DNA from: Trochalopteron elliotii
Taxonomy: Eukaryota > Chordata > Aves > Passeriformes > Leiothrichidae
DNA: 64,000 nucleotides
Direction of reading: 5' to 3'
NCBI GenBank assembly: GCA_024734555.1
Contig: JANPWX010000097.1
Location: 5,953,511-6,017,510 of the forward strand
Positions 49,773-62,053 of this stretch are shown here, piece after piece. The position numbers and the translations under genes were made by a program. Each line of letters opens with the position of its first letter. Position 1 is the stretch's first letter. The notes under the pieces are model-generated. The model saw only the letters and a program-made list of their open reading frames with translations. It ran no database searches and was not told the DNA's origin.

Positions 49773-49786
49773 GTTACCATAGTGAT
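49773..49786. promoter_or_regulatory. RFX/X-box-like imperfect palindrome
   Basis: GTTACCATAGTGAT resembles the RFX X-box (GTTRCCATGGYAAC) with an intact left half and a degenerate right half. It sits in a unique AT-rich patch with TAAATTAAAC and ATTCATCAGT. Functional status is unknown. Confidence 0.25.
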
Positions 49787-50311
49787 GCAGATGCAATCAC
49801 AGCAAACAAAGAAGGAATGGGGTGGGACAGACACATACACACAAAACAAATGTTGACAGAGGCACAACCTTACACTGATTTTTGTTAGTATACTTTTATC
49901 TATTAAATTCCCCTAGCTGCAAGATCTTTTTCTATATTCATTGCTGTTTCACCTGACACATGCTCTGATACAGCCTCATAGAGTCAAACCCTGAGCTGGA
50001 GCAAATCGGTGTAGCTCTATTGACTTTGGCAGAGAGAAGCCCGTTTACAACAGCTGGGGAATCTGGCAAAAAAAGAGCACCTAATTCTCTAGCTTCAGCA
50101 GCAACTAAATACTACTGCATCCTCTGCTACTTCATAATTTCTTACAGTAAGGCTCTCCAGTAAACAGACAGAGGGAAGCTGGCGTTCCCAAAGCCAGCTG
50201 GCAGGTTTAGGCATGCAACTGTTACTGATTTCAGCTCTACAGCTCAGCCTTGGGAATCTCATCAATAATCCCTTTGCTGCTGATAAGAGACACAGCAAGG
50301 GGTTTAAAATA

Positions 50312-50488
50312 TCACAGAATCATAGAATGGTTTGGCTTGGATATGACCCTAAAGATGATCTAGTTTCAACACTCCTGCCATGGGCAGGGACACTTTTCCA
50401 CTAGACCAGGCTGCTCAGAGCTCCATCCATCCTGTCCTTAAACACTTCCCAGGAGGGGGTATCCACAGCTTCTCTGTTCCAGTGCTTG
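50312..50488 (-). mobile_element. CR1 LINE 3' fragment, reverse orientation
   Basis: Begins ATCACAGAATCATAGAATGG (50312-50331), the reverse complement of the avian CR1 terminal repeat. It continues with TTTGGCTTGGATATGACCCT, AAAGATGATCTAGTTTCAAC, CACTAGACCAGGCTGCTCAG and the AGCTCCATCCATCCTGTCCT block to TTCTCTGTTCCAGTGCTTGC near 50488. Beyond that the match to CR1 fades, although the sequence to about 50570 may still belong to it. A 5'-truncated copy with no coding function. Confidence 0.9.
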
Positions 50489-53400
50489 CTCAGGTTGGGT
50501 TTAAGTAGATGTGCCACCTTCCCCAAGCCCTGAGTCCTCCTGCTCACAGGCAGAACTGCACTCAGGTGCATTTCCTGCAGCAGCCATGCAGGAAATCTGA
50601 AGCATCTATATCTGTAGGTGGCTAAGTGAAAGAGAGAGAAAGATAACTTCCCTCCTTTGGGAAACTGGCAAACATGTCCACAGTCAATTGCCTGATGACA
50701 CTGCTAAGTGACCAGCCTTCTTCTGAAAGGCCCATTAAAACTTCTCAATTTATTTTTGCACATGTATTTGGGTAGAAGAGAATGAACCAGTAGATTGAAA
50801 CTGTGCTGAGGTTAACGTCAACATGTGGGCTAGAGGACAGGGTCTTCCCCAAACCAGGACATACTTCTTCAGCCCTGCCCTTTGCCATAAATCCCCTCAT
50901 CCCAGTCAGTGGCAGTAGACACTGAGCACCTGAGCAGATGAGCACCTGGCCTGCTACCCTGCACAGGAAAGCAGCAGTGAATGGCAGTTCACACTGAAAC
51001 ACCAACACTAGCATCTGATGTGGCTACAAATCTCATGGTTTACTCCACCACTACTTATTTGTTGGTTATGTCCTACAACAGAGGAATGGGGCTGATGACT
51101 GGGACAGTAACAGCTCAGCTGAAACAAACACAAGGACACTAGAGCACATGAGTCAGAAATGGAGTGGCCTTAGAACAAATCTCCACCACATCCTGAGTTT
51201 TTTCCTCAAAGTTTGTTGGTATCTTGTCCAAAGCCAGGGGAAATCTCCCTAAAACTGTAATTAGAGTCAGCTTCTGTCTCGTGATTCTCAACAAAGTCCA
51301 TGTATAATGGGTGACCTACTGCAATTCTTCTTAGGAAGCTAAATACATCTCCCACATAGAGAAATATTGTGTAGATGGTCTAAGGAAAATCATTAACATC
51401 TTGGGGCAGAGGTGGAAGTAGGAAGCTGGGCAGCATTGTGCCCAGAAGTCTGCCCACAGTCCATCCTCATAACACCTCAATGCTTCTATCCTAAGTGACC
51501 ATCAATGACTACTACATCAGCTACCACTAACCATTAGGGCCAAATCAGCACATTGTGAGAACGAAGCTGGGCATCTGCCTCTGAGCTGCATTGTCCAGAC
51601 CCCCAGAGTGAGATCAAGCATTCTCCAAAATGGAGAAAGGAAGAAAAACAGGTTGAGGTCCACTCTCCCAGGTCTAATTCAGTGCTGTAAGGAAGGAAAG
51701 CCACAGAAGCATAAAGGAAGCCCCAAAATATCCAGTGGCTATCCCTACTACCAATAGTGTAAGAAACAGCTGCAAGTACCCTCAACATCCCCTAGCAGGC
51801 ACTTGCAGACAAGCCCCAAGCCAGAGGTGTGAGATTCTATGCAGTTCAGTGAAGGCTGTTGGAGTACAGCTGAGGAAAGGACACTATTTTCCAGCAGCAT
51901 GAGCTTGACACTGAGAGCAAAGAAATCTTGCTGCACTTTGGATATCAATTCAATCCCTGTTCTTACTCTATCAGCCTAAGACATTAGATCAGTAGTGTCT
52001 TAAATCCCTCAGCATCACATAGATTTAATTTAAAGACCCAGCATTCTCTAGCCCCTTAGGTAAGATATTAAATCTGCTTAGACATCTTGAATACAGTAAA
52101 TAGTTGCCATCTTTACACAGAAATTGTTTTGATGGGGTCTTATCCGGAGGTAAAAGAATCAGTATTTAGTTTTTCCTACTCCAGTGAAAAAAAATAACCA
52201 TTGCAACATTGTGAGCTGCAAGAAGAGAAAAGATTGTGTTTACAAATCATGCTTTTTGTTACCTTTTAGATGATTGTAAAGATTCTATATACAAAGTCCT
52301 GTAGGCAGACCCTTTGAAGCCCAGTCTAAAGTCTGCATTTTTTAATTTCTGCTATACGTGTAAGTGGCTAACAGCCTCAAAACTATCTCTTTGTATTCAC
52401 AGCATCCTGAAAACGTGGTTTGTCTCCTCTTTCACTTCCACAGGTACTAACTGGCAGTAGCAATGCTGAACGCAAGAGGAAAGAAGTATCTCCCACATAC
52501 GGCTGCCGTTGCTCTGCCCACGCTGCACTTTGGACACCATTGCTCCCTGGGGATATGGCCTTTTACTAGGACTCACACCTCTGGCAGAAAATCCTCCTTC
52601 CCCGACAGCAATTGGGCAGCAGCAGCTTAAGTGGCTCCCCATTTCCCTTTGCAGCAAAGCAAGTGCCTCTCCACAGGCAGACTTCATCCATAGGACTTGC
52701 TGTTCTCCTCAGGCACCAGAAAAGCAGGGACATTCCTCCCCCTTTGTGATGTGTCCTATGCTCTAACCCTGCTGAGCTGGATAATGGAAGCACATATGGG
52801 GAGCACACTGACCTTGTTACAGTTAATGGTACAACCACAAAAATCATGTTTTACACACACATGGATTAAAATAATTGTTTGAGAGAACATGAGCACCATA
52901 TTACAAATTGGCTTTCTGTGTGCTTCAGCAAGGTTGTTGTCACCATCCTGTCCAGGTAGCACATGATCTCTGATCCTGAGGGATGCAATGCTTTCCACAG
53001 AGACTCTCTGTACATAACTGTTGAGCACATGTAAGACCAACCCACACTCTACAGCTGACTGCAAACACTAAGGCACTGCTGGGTGCCCCCCCTGCAGCTT
53101 TGCAGCATTCAGGGAAGGGAGTGATGTGGTTTCAGCACCGCACGTGTCTTGCTTTTGACTCCCCAGCCAAATGGTGAGCTACTGATTGCAGGTGTTTGGC
53201 AGCAAGAGGCCTTCATGTGAACCAAGTGTGGTATTAACTGCTGTAGCACCATGTGCTAAAGAGGCACAGAAAATAAAAACTGAATAAAACAAGAGATTTC
53301 TCTTCCCACTCAAAACCCAAGGAAGGAGGGGGTAAGGCTCTTTTTGACTCTCTTGTTAGTCCTGTTTCTGGATCTTTTCAGTAGTGGTCATGACTTTTTA

Positions 53401-56400
53401 ATGGTTTTTTGTGATGAAAGCCTTTGACAAGAGCATGTGTCACAGAAAGTGCAGTGGTGAGCCATGGCTTTCATATATATGTTAACCAGCCTTTATAGCA
53501 TTACAGAGCCTGGGTGACAGAAGAGTAATTCAGTTAAGCTGCAGCAAAGTGCATGAATTCTACACTGTATGTCAGAAGGCGGAGGAGTATGGATCTGAAA
53601 GGTGAACAGCCATGGAACAGGCAGCTCCACAGTGTCCCACAGCACCCAGTTAATATGGAAATGCCTCTGTTTGAAACACATGGGACACATGTTTCTGGGG
53701 ATGGTGCTGCTGGGACCGCTGTGTTGGGAAAGCATGCTGTGAAGAAAAGCCTTTCCAGCCATACAAGTGTTTATGCACAACTTAATGTTGAAATGAGGAA
53801 TTGGACAGCTTGGGGCACTGAAGAATATCAAGTTTCTGGTGCAGATAGCCAGATTTGCCCACAAGCAAAATTCACTCAGAGAAATATACAAAGTGAATTT
53901 GCCTATCCTTCTGATAACATCCTTCCCACTATCCCCTTCCCCTCCATGTAAGAGAAATCTCTGACTGGTATAAATCTGCCTTTGAATGAAACTCAGGCCT
54001 CTAAACTCCTCAGAAGATGTTTTGAAAATCTTTCTTAAAAAGTCCTGGTTTTCACCAAGTTAAAGTTGTCTTATTTGAAAATGGCAATTAACTCAGTATC
54101 TGTCCACATTTGCAGTCTCTAAAAAGAGCTACTGAATAAATGCAAGTATTCTGCCTTAGTTTTTTTAGTTTAGTGCTTTCTGCAGTGGCTTAAAAAGAAT
54201 CATCTACTATAACATGGAATTTTGAGATCAACAGAATAAAATAAAAGCAAACATTTATGAATAGAGCCATTTATTGGACTTGTATTTCTAGGCCTCAATT
54301 AGGGTAACATAATTTGTAAAATGGTGAACAGGTAATCAAATTGCAATCAGCAAATCTTCTTTAGAAAAAAAAAGAAGACTGAGAGAAAAGATTTAAACAA
54401 CAAGCATCACAGATAGGAGAAGAAAAGCAAATTCACATCTACCGCCCCATGGGAAAATGTAGATGTAATCAATTCAGGGTAAAATTTCATTAAAACACCG
54501 AGCAATGGCATAAGTGACAAAATACAGGTATATAGGAAATCTTTGAGAAATACTTCTGTGAGAACACAGTAAGATCATTATTATTCTGCTCATACAGCTG
54601 TAAGTAATCTGTATACATGCATCATACCACTAATGCAGAGGAAAATAATTTTGTCCCACTACCCAAGCAACTCCCAGCTTGGAGGTGCTAAAAGAGCATA
54701 ACAACTTCTTGACAACATTCCAAATATTTCTGTGCCTATCCCCAAAATAGTAGCTGGTTTATCAGTTCTGCTTTATTTAAATCTTAACTCCTCACCACCC
54801 CGCCACATAATTTTGGTTGAAAACAACCTGGAACTTATAATAATAATAGTTACAAAAGAGTGGGAGAAAGACAATGGACACTTAAGGTTTTTTTTAATTA
54901 GAACCTGCTATTGAGCTCCATGGAATGAAAACCGATTCAGTAAGGCATATCATTCATTACTAAAGAAAATCTTGTAGCTCATAAGGAACATTAAGTTAAT
55001 GTACAGCACAAATAGCAATCTACGTAAAACTGCATCAGCTCTTATATACCTATTATAATCCTAAGATTTTACAGCTCTCATAAAAAACACTTGGGAAATG
55101 CCAGCAATTCAAAGATAGTGTGAGGAAAAGACATGAAACACAACAAAAATGGAAAGTGTCTGATGTTGTCCAGAAACTGTTAGATTTGATTTGAAAAGCA
55201 TGCAAAAATCAAGCATAAAATACCAAGAAATAAATTACTTAAACCCTTCATTGCAAAGCACAGATTATATACTGAAATTCATTTATTGCATTCTTTCTGC
55301 CAGGACACTGCAGCACATGATGGTCCAGATCCTCAGCCAGTAAGAGCTGTTACAAACCTGTGACTCAGCTCAAAGACTGGCACTGCACACAGGAATGCTA
55401 AGAGTGAAAAACAAACAACACATAAACAGCCCTATACCAAGAGCATGTGGAGCACGTACAAAAGCAATCTGGCAGATGGGACAGACACCTCCAGCCATCT
55501 GAAGAGCACACATCAGCTTTGAGGCCATGCTTCAAGTTCAGAGGATGGCCAAGCAAAAAAAAAAACATGTTTCAAATTTTCACCCGAGCAGAGAACATTT
55601 TGTCAGGGGAGTAAATGTACATTTTGTCACTTGTAGTAGGGAGAGTGAGAATATGCAGAAAGATTTTTACAAGGCTGGTGTGAGGTCACTCACAGCATGC
55701 TAATGCCTGGGGACTCTTCCAGTGCAGAAACAGATACAGCCAGTGGTCTCAAGCCTCTACACGGTGGACTTCTGTGGTCACTGCCCAAAATATAAACAGC
55801 TTCTATCCATCACTATCACTCCTGCAGATTACTAACTCCTCAGTGTATGACTTCCCTATCCTCTCCTGGTATGTCTGTGCCTCTACAGAGGCCTCAAAAT
55901 CATGCTGTAGTGTGCAGCTGCAGATGAAAACTATCCCTGTCCACATCAAACCCATTTTCCAGATAAATAAAGAGCTGTTTGAAGAGTTGCCACCAAGATT
56001 TTCAGATAAACTAGAAACAAAATAAATCCCAACTCTAATTTCAGAACAGCTTTGGTGCTGTACACCTGTGATTCCTGCACATGTAATGGAGCTCTGCACC
56101 TCTATGATTAAAACTGGCCTGTGGCCTTACTGTACAAGGACAAGGAGCTTGGTGATGAGCTGGGGGCAAACCTTGAGGCTAGGTAGTGAGAAAGCTGTCA
56201 GAAGGAGCAAGTAAAAGTGGAAAACAAAGAGAAATCTATCTCCCTAAACTCTCAGTGAGTTCCATGTTGTCCTTGTAACATTAGGAGGTAGAACATTTCA
56301 GGCAGAAATGTAGATTGAGAGCATTCTTTCAAAACTCTGTGTTACGATGATAGTGAAGTGTCTCCTGTTTGTGTTTTCTTGGCAAAGGCTTCCAACATTC

Positions 56401-57477
56401 AGAAGGGAAATGAGAGAATTTGTAGAAGACAGATGAAAATGTCTCTCATTGATAGATGCAAGGAAGGCATTGTTCTGTTTTGCTAAAATGGCCTCTATAA
56501 GATGTTCATTGCCCATCAACTGATGTATTAATTATTGATAGCAGAAAACCAAAAAGGAGGCAGCACTGCACTCAGTTTGACTGAGGGTGGGCAAACATCC
56601 TGGCTTGTAACACCAAATGCAGAAAGTGCCTGATTCACAGGAAGCTGTCCCAAATGCAAAATCATTTTTAAGGGGAAATTTCTACATGAAAGGATTATAC
56701 TTGTAAGAATAAATCCTGCTGCTCTCTCACTCCCACTTTCTCTGAGTAAGTGTGTATGCTAAAGTGCTTTTACTTCAGCTGTAAATGGTGTATCACATTA
56801 GCATGCTTTTAAAGCTTGTATTCTAACTGCTAGGAAAACACAAGTAAAAAGTTAAAAACAATTAAAAAAAAAAAGAACAGCAAAACCTCTAACAGTTAAC
56901 AAGAGTTCTATTATAAGGCAGAAGAAATACATATCCAATGTAAATATATAAAATATTTGCTGGAAGCTAGCTGGAATTATGGATGTGGTAGAAAACCCAC
57001 CATCAGATTTTGCTTGAAATCAGATTACAGTTCAGTGTGTTATGAGTTGTGTGTTACAACAAAGAAACCTCTTAAGAATTTAGACCTAAATATAAAAAAC
57101 TCATGACACCAGCTATATATTAGAAATTTCACCTGTATGGCAAGAAGCTCAGCTGGATAAAAAGTTGAGGTGCATGCTGTGTGTGTGTGTGCTGGATAAC
57201 CAGTGCACAATGCCCAAACTGAGATGTGCTTTGAAGTTCACTCCTAAAAACGACATTGGGGATGGTGTTTTTTCCAACCTTGAAACTTCTTCTATCAGTT
57301 TTCTTCTTCCATTTAAGAAAATCACTTGCCTACCACATTTCAAAGGAAAGGATCCATCCTGCAAAAACTCTTGGTTTTCTGCTGTTGCTTTTTACTGGGT
57401 CTCAGTAGGGCTGCAGCTACACACTTGAATGTGTATACGGTAGGCCAGCACACTGCTCACCCACTGTAGAGAAAAAA
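50489..57477. other. Unique non-coding stretch (about 7 kb)
   Basis: No exon recognised. 52500-53250 is somewhat GC-richer and holds a lone TTCAGCACC (53131-53139; left half of a REST site without its partner). A weak MIR-like match lies near 54280-54330 (GGCCTCAATT ... TTGTAAAATGGTGAACAGG). A (TG)n run is at 57178-57191. The open frames on opposite strands at about 53493-53951 (132 codons each) overlap and have no recognisable features. Confidence 0.45.
57178..57191. repeat. (TG)7 microsatellite
   Basis: Seven TG units followed by CTGGATAAC. Confidence 0.85.
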
Positions 57478-57481
57478 TCCT

Positions 57482-57507
57482 GGCAGGCAGGCAGGCAGGC
57501 AGGCAGG
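57482..57507. repeat. (GGCA)6 tetranucleotide microsatellite
   Basis: Six uninterrupted GGCA units plus a partial seventh. Probably polymorphic. Confidence 0.92.
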
Positions 57508-59074
57508 TCTCACTGCTAACAGCCATTGCAGAATAAAAGATTCCCAAGTGCTAATGAAAGCCCCGCTGAAGAAACCAAAGAATTTTTCAGACCCTATTAG
57601 AAAGTAATCTGTAATCAGATGTATAATTACACATCAGGGTTCACTTAAGGAGTCCTACCAACCTCTGGCCTTCCTGTCCTTTTCACCCTAAAATCTTTCT
57701 CTTTTTTTCCTTTCTCTTTTCTTCTTTTCCTACACAAACTGTGCTCTTGGCCCTTTGAGTAGATTTACAAGATCTACTCCTGACCTACTTTTCCACTGTT
57801 AGTCCTGCAGCTCTTGTCAAGAAACTTGGCAGAACCAAAAGGTTTAGTAGCAAAGCAGCAAAATCCCCCAACGAGCTACACCAGTGAGCAAACCTTCCAT
57901 AGCCTCACCCTGTCCTTGTTTCAGTTCCTTTGTTATTCAGGTCAGGAGCAAACTCTCAAAGGAAGAAGCCTGATCTCCCTCACGGAGTAAAGACTCCGGA
58001 ACTAAGCTCTTGAACATAACCAGAATAGCAGTCCAAAGAGGACCCTAGGAGCAAGCACGGACATTTTTAACTTTTAGGGAAGAAACCAAACTAATTTGTC
58101 CCATTTGGAGACTTACTGCTTTGAGCAGAAATGTCTTATTTGGGATACCACTCTTAGAAGCTGATAACATGACATAGCTGATAACCTAACAATAAATACG
58201 AAGATACAAATACATTCAAGGACAAGAAAAAAAAAAAAAGACCAAAATGTGGCTATTTTTGAAAGAGGTAACAAAAAAAGTGACAAAGAAAATGTGTAGT
58301 TTTGGATTTTCTTCTACTCGTTTACTTTTTGCATCTGGCAGAATTTTGTTGCTTTTCACTCTTTCAGCTCTCAGCTGCTCTCCATCCCTGCAAGATAACC
58401 CATACATCAGGTGCACACATGTGCATGCAGCTCTCCTGGGGCTCTGACAGGCCTGTACACCAGCACAAAGAAGTACCCCATCAGCCAGCAGGCAGGATTT
58501 GCAGCATGATTAATATATTTCACCCTTGATGAAAAGGTCCTTTACAAAGCTCCACTGACCTCTATCATTCCTAACTAATAAAGGGAGGAAAAAGAACTGA
58601 GAAACTGAAAGGAATTTTAACAAGAGAAGTCAGCACATGCTCTTGTTTTACAGGGCGTTATACCAGACATGGAAATCTTGCACAACTTAAAAAGCAGCTA
58701 AATAGGAAGCATAACCAACACCAACACTTCTCACACTGAGGAAGCTTCAGCTCCAGATCTGGAGCTTTACTCTGTCTCTAGCCTTCACACATCCCATTAC
58801 AGCATCAGGACTCTAGAAGGTGCAACCGCTGGCACAATAAAAAGTTTTGGTTGTCCGGGCAAAGTTGATGTTTCCAGCCTCCCTGGTATTCTTGCTAGGT
58901 TACAATTTTAGGTACTTTTCAGGAAAGAGAAGCCCTTTATTATGAACTGTACAGGACAGATTATTTTCTTCAAACAAATACAGAGTATGTGCAAGTGGAT
59001 GAAATTATTGCAGTAAAAGCTAAAGTATATTTTCATCCACAGTATGAGTCACTGACACCATAACCAGCTGCTGG

Positions 59075-59096
59075 TACCTAAATTATGCAATTAGGT
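59075..59096. promoter_or_regulatory. Palindromic homeodomain/POU-like site
   Basis: TACCTAAATTATGCAATTAGGTA is close to a perfect inverted repeat: TACCTAA and TTAGGTA arms around a TTATGCAAT core. It combines ATTA-type homeodomain words with a POU/CEBP-like ATGCAAT. The symmetry is visible; function is inference. Confidence 0.3.
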
Positions 59097-59144
59097 ATCT
59101 TGACCCTTGACACAAAAGGAGCACCTGCCAATGACACACAGAAA

Positions 59145-59195
59145 TTTTGGCCAGAAGGGTCTATTAGGATAATTTAGCTTGGTCTCCTGAACAGT
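59145..59195 (-). mobile_element. Possible ancient CR1 3' end, reverse orientation
   Basis: GGCCAGAAGGGTCTATTAGG followed by ATAATTTAGCTTGGTCTCCTGAA parallels the old CR1 3' end (GGACCATTGTGATCATCTAG TCTGACCTCCTG). Only about 50 bases are recognisable, so confidence is low. Confidence 0.35.
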
Positions 59196-61547
59196 GCTGG
59201 CAATGTCCATTCATCCTTTCAAGAATGCCAGCAAAGAAACCAATTAATTTTGTTTGTGGCAGAAGTGACTGTTTGCAGAATGGTACCTCTCAACTACTAA
59301 AGACTTCAGCAGCCTCATTCTCTAGGGCCAAGCCCTTCAAGCCCTTCTTTCTCTGGTGCCAAAAAAAGCCTTTGGATACAAGTGATGGAACTACAAAGCC
59401 ACACACAAACCTGAACAACAGCTGAAAATCTCTGTAGGTAATTACTGGTTCCTTGTATGATCCAACATGTTAGATCCAACATGACAGAAAATCATAGCCA
59501 ACGTGTTTTTTCTTAGCTGGCTCTAAGTACCTGCAAACTGTGATTTCCTATTCTAGTAATAACACATATTCATGGAGCTGTTAAACTGATAGCATCTTTT
59601 GTTTAAACTAATATTGTCTCCTTTTTGCCTGTGTTATTTCAGAGGAGCTTCCAACACACCTCACCACACCTATATAAATATCCTGCCACAAATTATATTG
59701 ATGATATATTATCCAGCCTGCAGATCAGATAAGATCACAGCACATTGTTAAAAGATCTGCCTTTGTATGTTATACAGTGACTGTGCCAATCTGCAGTACA
59801 TTGCAAAGCAAAGCCTTTGTTTATTAAAGAAAAAAATAACCTCCTACTGAAGATGTTTCGTACACAGTAAATCATAGGAGTAAAATTAGAGCAGTATAGT
59901 TTAATAATTAAGGCTGGCACTTTTCTTGAACAATACACTTTTTCCTGATCCCCTTTATCTTTTTTATTTCCACAGAAATTTATGACAGAGGATTTTACTT
60001 CACATTGAGTCAGTTAAGGGTGTAAACACGGTCACTGAGAGATGCAAGGTTCATCAGTGTTCCTTGAGGTATCAGCATCCATCAGCTGTCTGTGCTTGTT
60101 TGCATGCACAGGGCTGAGCTAATCACCAGATTTGGAACTGGGAAGCAGCCCCCTTTCAGATTAGCTCAACAGGGACTGCTAGGGTTTGTTTATCTTTCTC
60201 TGCAGCACAGTGCGGGGTCCAGAAGCATCTGCAAATGTCACCCAGCAAATCTCCTGCTAGTCGGGAGGACTTAGAAGTGCCCTTGATCTCTCCTGTTCTC
60301 CTCCTGTGACACAATTATTGTGGCATTTTGTCTTCTAGCACAGACTTGGAGTCTGTTGTGAGCAGCCTGGAAATGCACAGCATCCCGGGGTGGTATGAGC
60401 TACAGAGCACATGACATCTGCAGCGTGCCTTTCTGCATTTGGAGAGGCACTGACTGGACAACTTGGGTGGTGCCATTCAGTCCTTTGTCTTCAGTTTATC
60501 TCTGTGGCTGATCCCTTGCTCTGGAAAGACTGCCATGGAAAGACCTCTGCAGGGAATGGTGGATGCAATCCTAGATGCACATAACTACCCCTGAGCTATT
60601 GGCTATGGGTTCATTTATAGTGTAACAAGTGAAACAGAACATTTTGGGGTTCATCTCTATTTATCTCTATGTTCAGCCTGCATTTGGTCAGGCAAGCTCC
60701 ACCTGAAATAACAGTACCATTTCAGGCTCTATCTCTAACTCTCAGCATCAACGTTCTTGGCTTTGCTTTACTATCTGGTTGTGAAAAATACTCTTAAAAT
60801 CTAGTGCAAGAAAAATAAAGCAACTGACCACTCTGTCTGTCTGCCACCCCCACCAAAGATCAAAGTTTAGCATTCGAAGTCACCCCACTCAATTGCAGAT
60901 ATTTAACCGAGGCAGCTAAACATGTCTTGGTTCCTGTACAACCAACACACAGCAGGAGACTACTCAGAGAGGGAGTCTGCTAATCTGAAGACCTGACACT
61001 TCTGGAAGAGCCTCTCATCCCTTTCAGCAGAGGGCCAATGTGGCCAGGTTGCCTCCACCAAGTAGGATGAATGCAGGCCTAAGCAGGATGAAAGCAGAGC
61101 GGAGATGAACAAACGGGGTAGACATGCAAATGAGAGGAGCAGAGAGTGAAATGAAAGCTTCTGCAAAGTTGACGGCTGTTTTTTGCAGAGTTTTCCACAC
61201 ACAGATTAGACATGAAGGGGTTTCAGTCTGTTCACCTCTTGCTAAGAATTACACACAGCCATCCCCTCTCTTGTTGTCCCACCACAACCAGACACTCCCA
61301 CACCATTACAGGCCATGGCACCACCTGCCCAGCGCACTCAGCAGAATGAGCCTTTTTCCTGTTTAAGAATAGCCTACAGAAGCACAGCTGAGTTTTCAGA
61401 AAGTGTTTTACCCACTACCTGCTTGCAATGATACAGACAGCTGTCCTGGGTTGTGGTGTAGAATGTGCACGGAGTATTCTACCACCATCTTCATGAACTG
61501 TTGAAACCAATTGCTGAAGCAGCATTCTTCCAGACTCTCCCCTCCCT

Positions 61548-61622
61548 CTTTCTGTTAGGGTGTCTTTTGTTAAGGTGTCCTCTGCTAATGGGTCTTTTGA
61601 TAACGTGTTTTCTGTTAATGGC
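61548..61622 (+). repeat. 15-bp minisatellite inside the LTR (five units)
   Basis: Five consecutive 15-mers (61548, 61563, 61578, 61593, 61608) follow a pattern TCTTTTGTTAAGGTG with two to five changes each. They lie in U3 upstream of the TATA box, where LTR enhancer repeats usually sit. Confidence 0.75.
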
Positions 61623-61871
61623 CTGCTGATGACTTACAGATAACTCCCACCAGGAGTTATCTCCTGTTAATGGGCCATCAAGGACCCCCCTGTATGACTC
61701 ATTATCCCATTGTGAGATGCTCCACCCAGGGGGAGGAGCCAAGCATTCTCACCTGCATATAATCTGGGATCTGGGACAATACGGGGTACCTTACCCACTG
61801 GATCTACAGAGGATCAGAGCTACCAGACCTTTCTACGGGATTGCTGCTTCCATCATCTTGCTCAGGTTGTA

Positions 61872-61983
61872 TTCTGACTCTGTCAGGGGTCTTTTGTATT
61901 ATTGCATTTATTTTATTTTTTTTTTTTTNTTCTGACTCTGTCAGGGGTCTTTTGTATTATTGCATTTATTTTATTTTTTTTTT
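61872..61983. repeat. 57-bp direct duplication flanking an N (probable assembly artefact)
   Basis: TTCTGACTCTGTCAGGGGTC and the following TTTTGTATTATTGCATTTAT plus a T run occur at 61872-61928. They recur without visible mismatch from 61930, separated only by a single N at 61929. Identical copies meeting at an N after a homopolymer point to two contig ends that were not merged rather than a biological duplication. Confidence 0.8.
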
Positions 61984-62053
61984 CTTTTTCTATTAAATTG
62001 TATTTCTGACTTGGAGCCTCTCACTAGTTTTGCTTTCAAACCATCACAACAGC

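Larger units (their letters stand above)
44683..50311. other. Unique non-coding stretch (about 5.6 kb)
   Basis: No exon recognised. Contents are a weak MIR-like patch around 44900-44945 (CATTTCCCCATTCGGC then AAGTGGAAGCACAGAGAGAC), a tRNA-like relic at 47416-47497, a tandem TTAAAACTATA near 48950-48960, and an RFX-like palindrome at 49773-49786. Open frames up to 105 codons are featureless. Confidence 0.45.
57508..61436. other. Unique non-coding stretch (about 3.9 kb)
   Basis: No exon recognised. Items: a pyrimidine-rich patch at 57696-57731, a run of 13 A at 58227-58239, the palindromic homeodomain-like site at 59075-59096, a possible ancient CR1 tail at 59145-59195, and a 14-bp direct repeat of GATCCAACATG words at 59459-59484. 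59630-59700 contains two TATATAAATATC/CCACAC-type words without a clear element. Confidence 0.45.
61437..62053 (+). mobile_element. Solo LTR of an ERVL-like endogenous retrovirus with target duplications
   Basis: The LTR spans 61442-62048. It starts TGTCCTGGGTTG, ends ACCATCACA, and is flanked by perfect 5-bp duplications ACAGC (61437-61441 and 62049-62053). In plus orientation it has a TATA box CATATAAT (61756-61763) and a polyadenylation-type ATTAAA (61992-61997). Five 15-bp units occur at 61548-61622, and a hairpin GATAACTCC/GGAGTTATC at 61639-61661. A 5-bp duplication suits ERV3/ERVL-type elements. No internal retroviral sequence is present. Part of the U5/R region is duplicated around an N (see 61872-61983), probably an assembly artefact, so the true LTR may be about 58 bp shorter. 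Confidence 0.88.

Noticed and set aside
53131..53139. TTCAGCACC, left half of a REST/NRSE site
   Set aside because: The required right half GGACAGCGCC is absent at any usual spacing.
53493..53951. Two overlapping 132-codon frames on opposite strands
   Set aside because: Mutually antisense open frames without recognisable features; at most one could be real and neither has support.
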